From: Thiotrichaceae bacterium
Lineage (GTDB): Bacteria; Pseudomonadota; Gammaproteobacteria; Beggiatoales; Beggiatoaceae
Assembly: GCA_011391085.1 (NCBI GenBank)
Contig: JAABRD010000007.1
Span: forward strand, 62,001 to 126,000
Direction: 5' to 3'
DNA length: 64,000 nt
Below are positions 62,012-64,000 of this stretch, piece by piece (the first letter of the stretch is position 1; each line of letters starts with the position of its first letter). The notes below the pieces were generated by a model, which saw only the letters and a program-made list of their open reading frames with translations, ran no database searches and was not told where the DNA came from. Made by a program: the position numbers and the translations under genes.

Positions 62012-64000
62012 TTAAACTTGCACCGCCTTCTTACTCAACAATGGTTTCCACCACCCTTGTTGACTAAAGCATTCCCAGCCCCACCGTAACCAGCGCATGA
62101 GGGCAAATGCCAGCCAGAGTGCCCACAGTAACATCGCAATTTGGTACACCCATAAGGACCAGGAGAAGACCCACACCGATGGAATCGTGCCCATGGTGCG
62201 GTCTTCATACCAACGCAGAAGGTCGGCATTCGAACCATTCCCAGCGATGTGCATTTGCGGTTGCCCTAACAAGCCTTTTTCAATTGCAGCAATCAGGGTG
62301 AGAAACGCGGCCACGGTGAGAAGGGCCAAACCCAATTGAATGAGGTCAAATTTAAAAGCTGACGTCTCCATCACGGGAAGTGATTTGCGTTTCCCCAAGG
62401 CGATAAACCAAATCACAATGACGAGTGTTGAGGCAATATGCACTTGGCTAATCACTAATCCCAGAAGAAACCAATGATGGAACTTCAAGGGAGTCAGCGA
62501 CACTCGCCCTAATCCCAGGGAGGCTAGGAAAATGACAATAATCAATCCCCACACCATCACTGCAGGTCCAGTGGGATCGCCTCCCACAAACAATATCCAA
62601 CGGTCTGCGGGGAACTGGATTTGAACATGTGTATTGACACTGGGTATGCCCAACTCCACCGGGGCCGTGGCAAAGTGTTGACTCATTCCCACCGGTTGCT
62701 GATATTGCAGTTCCACCCGTTGTTCGCCTGGAGTGATGGGTAACGTCACTTTACGTCCTTCTTGACGAATGGGTTGCGAATTGCCATTGATGTTCACCCG
62801 TTGTAACTTCGCCTGGTCTGGCAAAGTGAGAGTGTGTTGGCCACCACGACTGCTACGAAGGGTCAAGGTCAACGTGTTATCTGTCGTCCGTTGTCCTGGG
62901 GTAACGACTAAGTAACTCCGATCTATCGTCAACACTTGTCCCGTGACACCTTCTGGACGACTGAGATGTAAAATGACCGTTTCATCCGGCCAAGGTCGCC
63001 ATTCTGGTAGCCACCGTCCTTCGTCATTTTGATGATGAATAACGGGAATACCTTCCACTTCTACATGCCAAATTGCACTGGCGTCCACTCGCCACACTTC
63101 ACGGCTAAACGTGCTATTCGAGGCGGTCAAGGGGATGGTCTCTTGCTTGGTAAACACGGATAGCCAATGAATCTCCGTTTCGGTGGGGGAGAGGTTAATG
63201 AGGGCTTTGTTGCCTTCCACTCGAATATTTTCCGTGGTGACAGATTCGCCTTTGAGAAGCGGAACGTCTAAGACGATAGCAGACCCCATAGGTGACAACC
63301 GGGTGACACGAGTCGCCACTTGCCAGTCAAGTCCCAAGAGGAAAGTGCGTTCAATTTGCACAAACGGGGGTAAGCTACCCATTTCCAACGTGGCTAACTG
63401 GGTGTCAGTTTGTTCACGAGTGAATTGTAATTGGTGATCGGTTATCCCATTTTCATGGAGACCTTCCACTTGCCAACCGGTGGATTGAATTTCCACAAAA
63501 TGCGGTTTGAGAGGTAATGGCAGTTGTACCGTGTTACGATTTGGTAAGGGACCTTCTAACGCAACCTGGTGAATCCCAGGCGGCACACTTAGCCACAATT
63601 TGCCATCGCTGGTACGTGCTACACTTTGGGCTGGTTGGTCATTTAACAAGATCAATTGAGGCAACCATTGTTTGGCAACGCCAGGCAGGGGGAGGGCGAG
63701 GTGAACATAGCTGTGAATTTCCATGCGAATTTTCAGTTGGGAAGTGTCCATTTCAATCCGCATTCGAGGACTGCTGGCACATGCAGGTAAGCAGTCGGGT
63801 GGTTCTAACAGACGTTGTTCCAGCTTCTCCAATAACACTTGCGGAGGAAATGGACCAGAGGGTTGCGTTTGCATCAGGTCCAAATTCGCCTGGTTGACTT
63901 CTGGAGAGTTCACGGGTAGCACATTTTGTAACGTGGCTTGGTTATCTTGCGGTGGCAAGTTGACCACGTTGGGTTCATTCAGTTGATTGGCGGGTGCTTC
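62012..64000 (-). CDS. Large membrane-anchored protein of unknown function (5' end beyond the window)
   Basis: The frame is open to the last base of the window, so at least 662 residues are seen and the start lies outside. The first 480 or so residues look like beta-rich extracytoplasmic domains (repeated strands such as HQVALEGPLPNRN, QLPLPLKPHFVEIQSTGWQ, QRVELQYQQPVGM). The C-terminal part has five or so membrane helices (near VMVWGLIIVIFLASLG, WFLLGLVISQVHIAS, LIQLGLALLTVAAFL, VWVFSWSLWVYQIAML, LWALWLAFALMRW). No domain was recognised. The arrangement suggests a protein that holds a large periplasmic domain at the membrane. Confidence 0.8.
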   Translation of the reverse strand, partial: EAPANQLNEPNVVNLPPQDNQATLQNVLPVNSPEVNQANLDLMQTQPSGPFPPQVLLEKLEQRLLEPPDCLPACASSPRMRIEMDTSQLKIRMEIHSYVHLALPLPGVAKQWLPQLILLNDQPAQSVARTSDGKLWLSVPPGIHQVALEGPLPNRNTVQLPLPLKPHFVEIQSTGWQVEGLHENGITDHQLQFTREQTDTQLATLEMGSLPPFVQIERTFLLGLDWQVATRVTRLSPMGSAIVLDVPLLKGESVTTENIRVEGNKALINLSPTETEIHWLSVFTKQETIPLTASNSTFSREVWRVDASAIWHVEVEGIPVIHHQNDEGRWLPEWRPWPDETVILHLSRPEGVTGQVLTIDRSYLVVTPGQRTTDNTLTLTLRSSRGGQHTLTLPDQAKLQRVNINGNSQPIRQEGRKVTLPITPGEQRVELQYQQPVGMSQHFATAPVELGIPSVNTHVQIQFPADRWILFVGGDPTGPAVMVWGLIIVIFLASLGLGRVSLTPLKFHHWFLLGLVISQVHIASTLVIVIWFIALGKRKSLPVMETSAFKFDLIQLGLALLTVAAFLTLIAAIEKGLLGQPQMHIAGNGSNADLLRWYEDRTMGTIPSVWVFSWSLWVYQIAMLLWALWLAFALMRWLRWGWECFSQQGWWKPLLSKKAVQV

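Noticed and set aside
1-64000. tRNA, rRNA, riboswitch or prophage
   Set aside because: No cloverleaf, rRNA-like block, known riboswitch pattern, integrase or structural phage gene could be recognised in the gaps between genes.

Overview
The window looks like a chromosomal segment of a gammaproteobacterium. The closest impression is a sulfur-oxidising Thiotrichales/Beggiatoa-type organism, but that is an inference: no rRNA or marker gene is present to prove it. The support is a nifL-nifA pair of the gammaproteobacterial kind, ubiT (oxygen-independent ubiquinone synthesis), a class I PHA synthase, an unusually dense set of multi-domain hybrid histidine kinases, moderate G+C, and intergenic DNA packed with palindromic repeats. 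Together these suggest a diazotroph that stores carbon and lives across oxygen gradients.

Layout. 1-2109: end of aceE and complete aceF (pyruvate dehydrogenase). 2170-7316: a tight co-directional trio of AAA ATPase, TOPRIM-like protein (frameshifted as read) and a single-chain nuclease-methylase restriction enzyme; this is the best candidate for a defence operon. 7474-9315: rtcB interrupted by a mini-intein, then a 52-residue basic protein. 9506-19073: three large hybrid kinases on the minus strand. 19196-21783: a secreted unknown protein and a PEGA/PstS-like binding protein. 22351-25132: a NarL-type regulator and its HisKA_3 kinase. 25318-36701: UbiA/MenA-like prenyltransferase, moaB, another hybrid kinase, an RNase II-family enzyme, phaC and a SulP transporter with a C-terminal cNMP-like domain. 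37074-44441: mfd, comEC, a [2Fe-2S] ferredoxin-like protein and an alpha/beta hydrolase. 44877-51528: 5-formyl-THF cyclo-ligase, an NhaD-like antiporter, a membrane protein and a TPR-GT41 (OGT-like) glycosyltransferase. 51777-56057: a 1426-residue receptor joining a degenerate histidine kinase to a class III nucleotide cyclase. 56276-61873: a frameshifted Uma2 gene, nifA, nifL without its FAD-type first PAS domain, gph and ubiT. 62012-64000: start-truncated membrane protein of unknown function.

Repeats dominate the spaces between genes. At least four families can be told apart by eye: (1) elements with inverted ends GGTAGTGANGCAATNTGGGT, one of which has its core expanded into six exact-period 112-bp units at 45487-46158; (2) REP-like blocks built on TAGAGGCTTTAGCCGG, often nested with ACTTAATGGCATTG arms, one of which lies inside the cyclase gene and is translated as a 12-residue repeat; (3) palindromes built on CAATAAGAATTATTG; (4) palindromes built on GTCCAAAACNNGTTTTGGAC and on CAAAGCGTNGCTTTG, usually placed where a terminator would be.

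The most interesting signals are the ATPase/TOPRIM/restriction operon, the cyclase receptor with Arg in place of the phospho-accepting His and a translated REP linker, the NifL lacking PAS1, the RtcB mini-intein placed exactly before the metal-binding Cys, the 112-bp tandem array, and a hydrolase with 7-bp repeats in its coding region that could make it phase-variable. I saw no tRNA, rRNA, CRISPR array, transposase gene or prophage.
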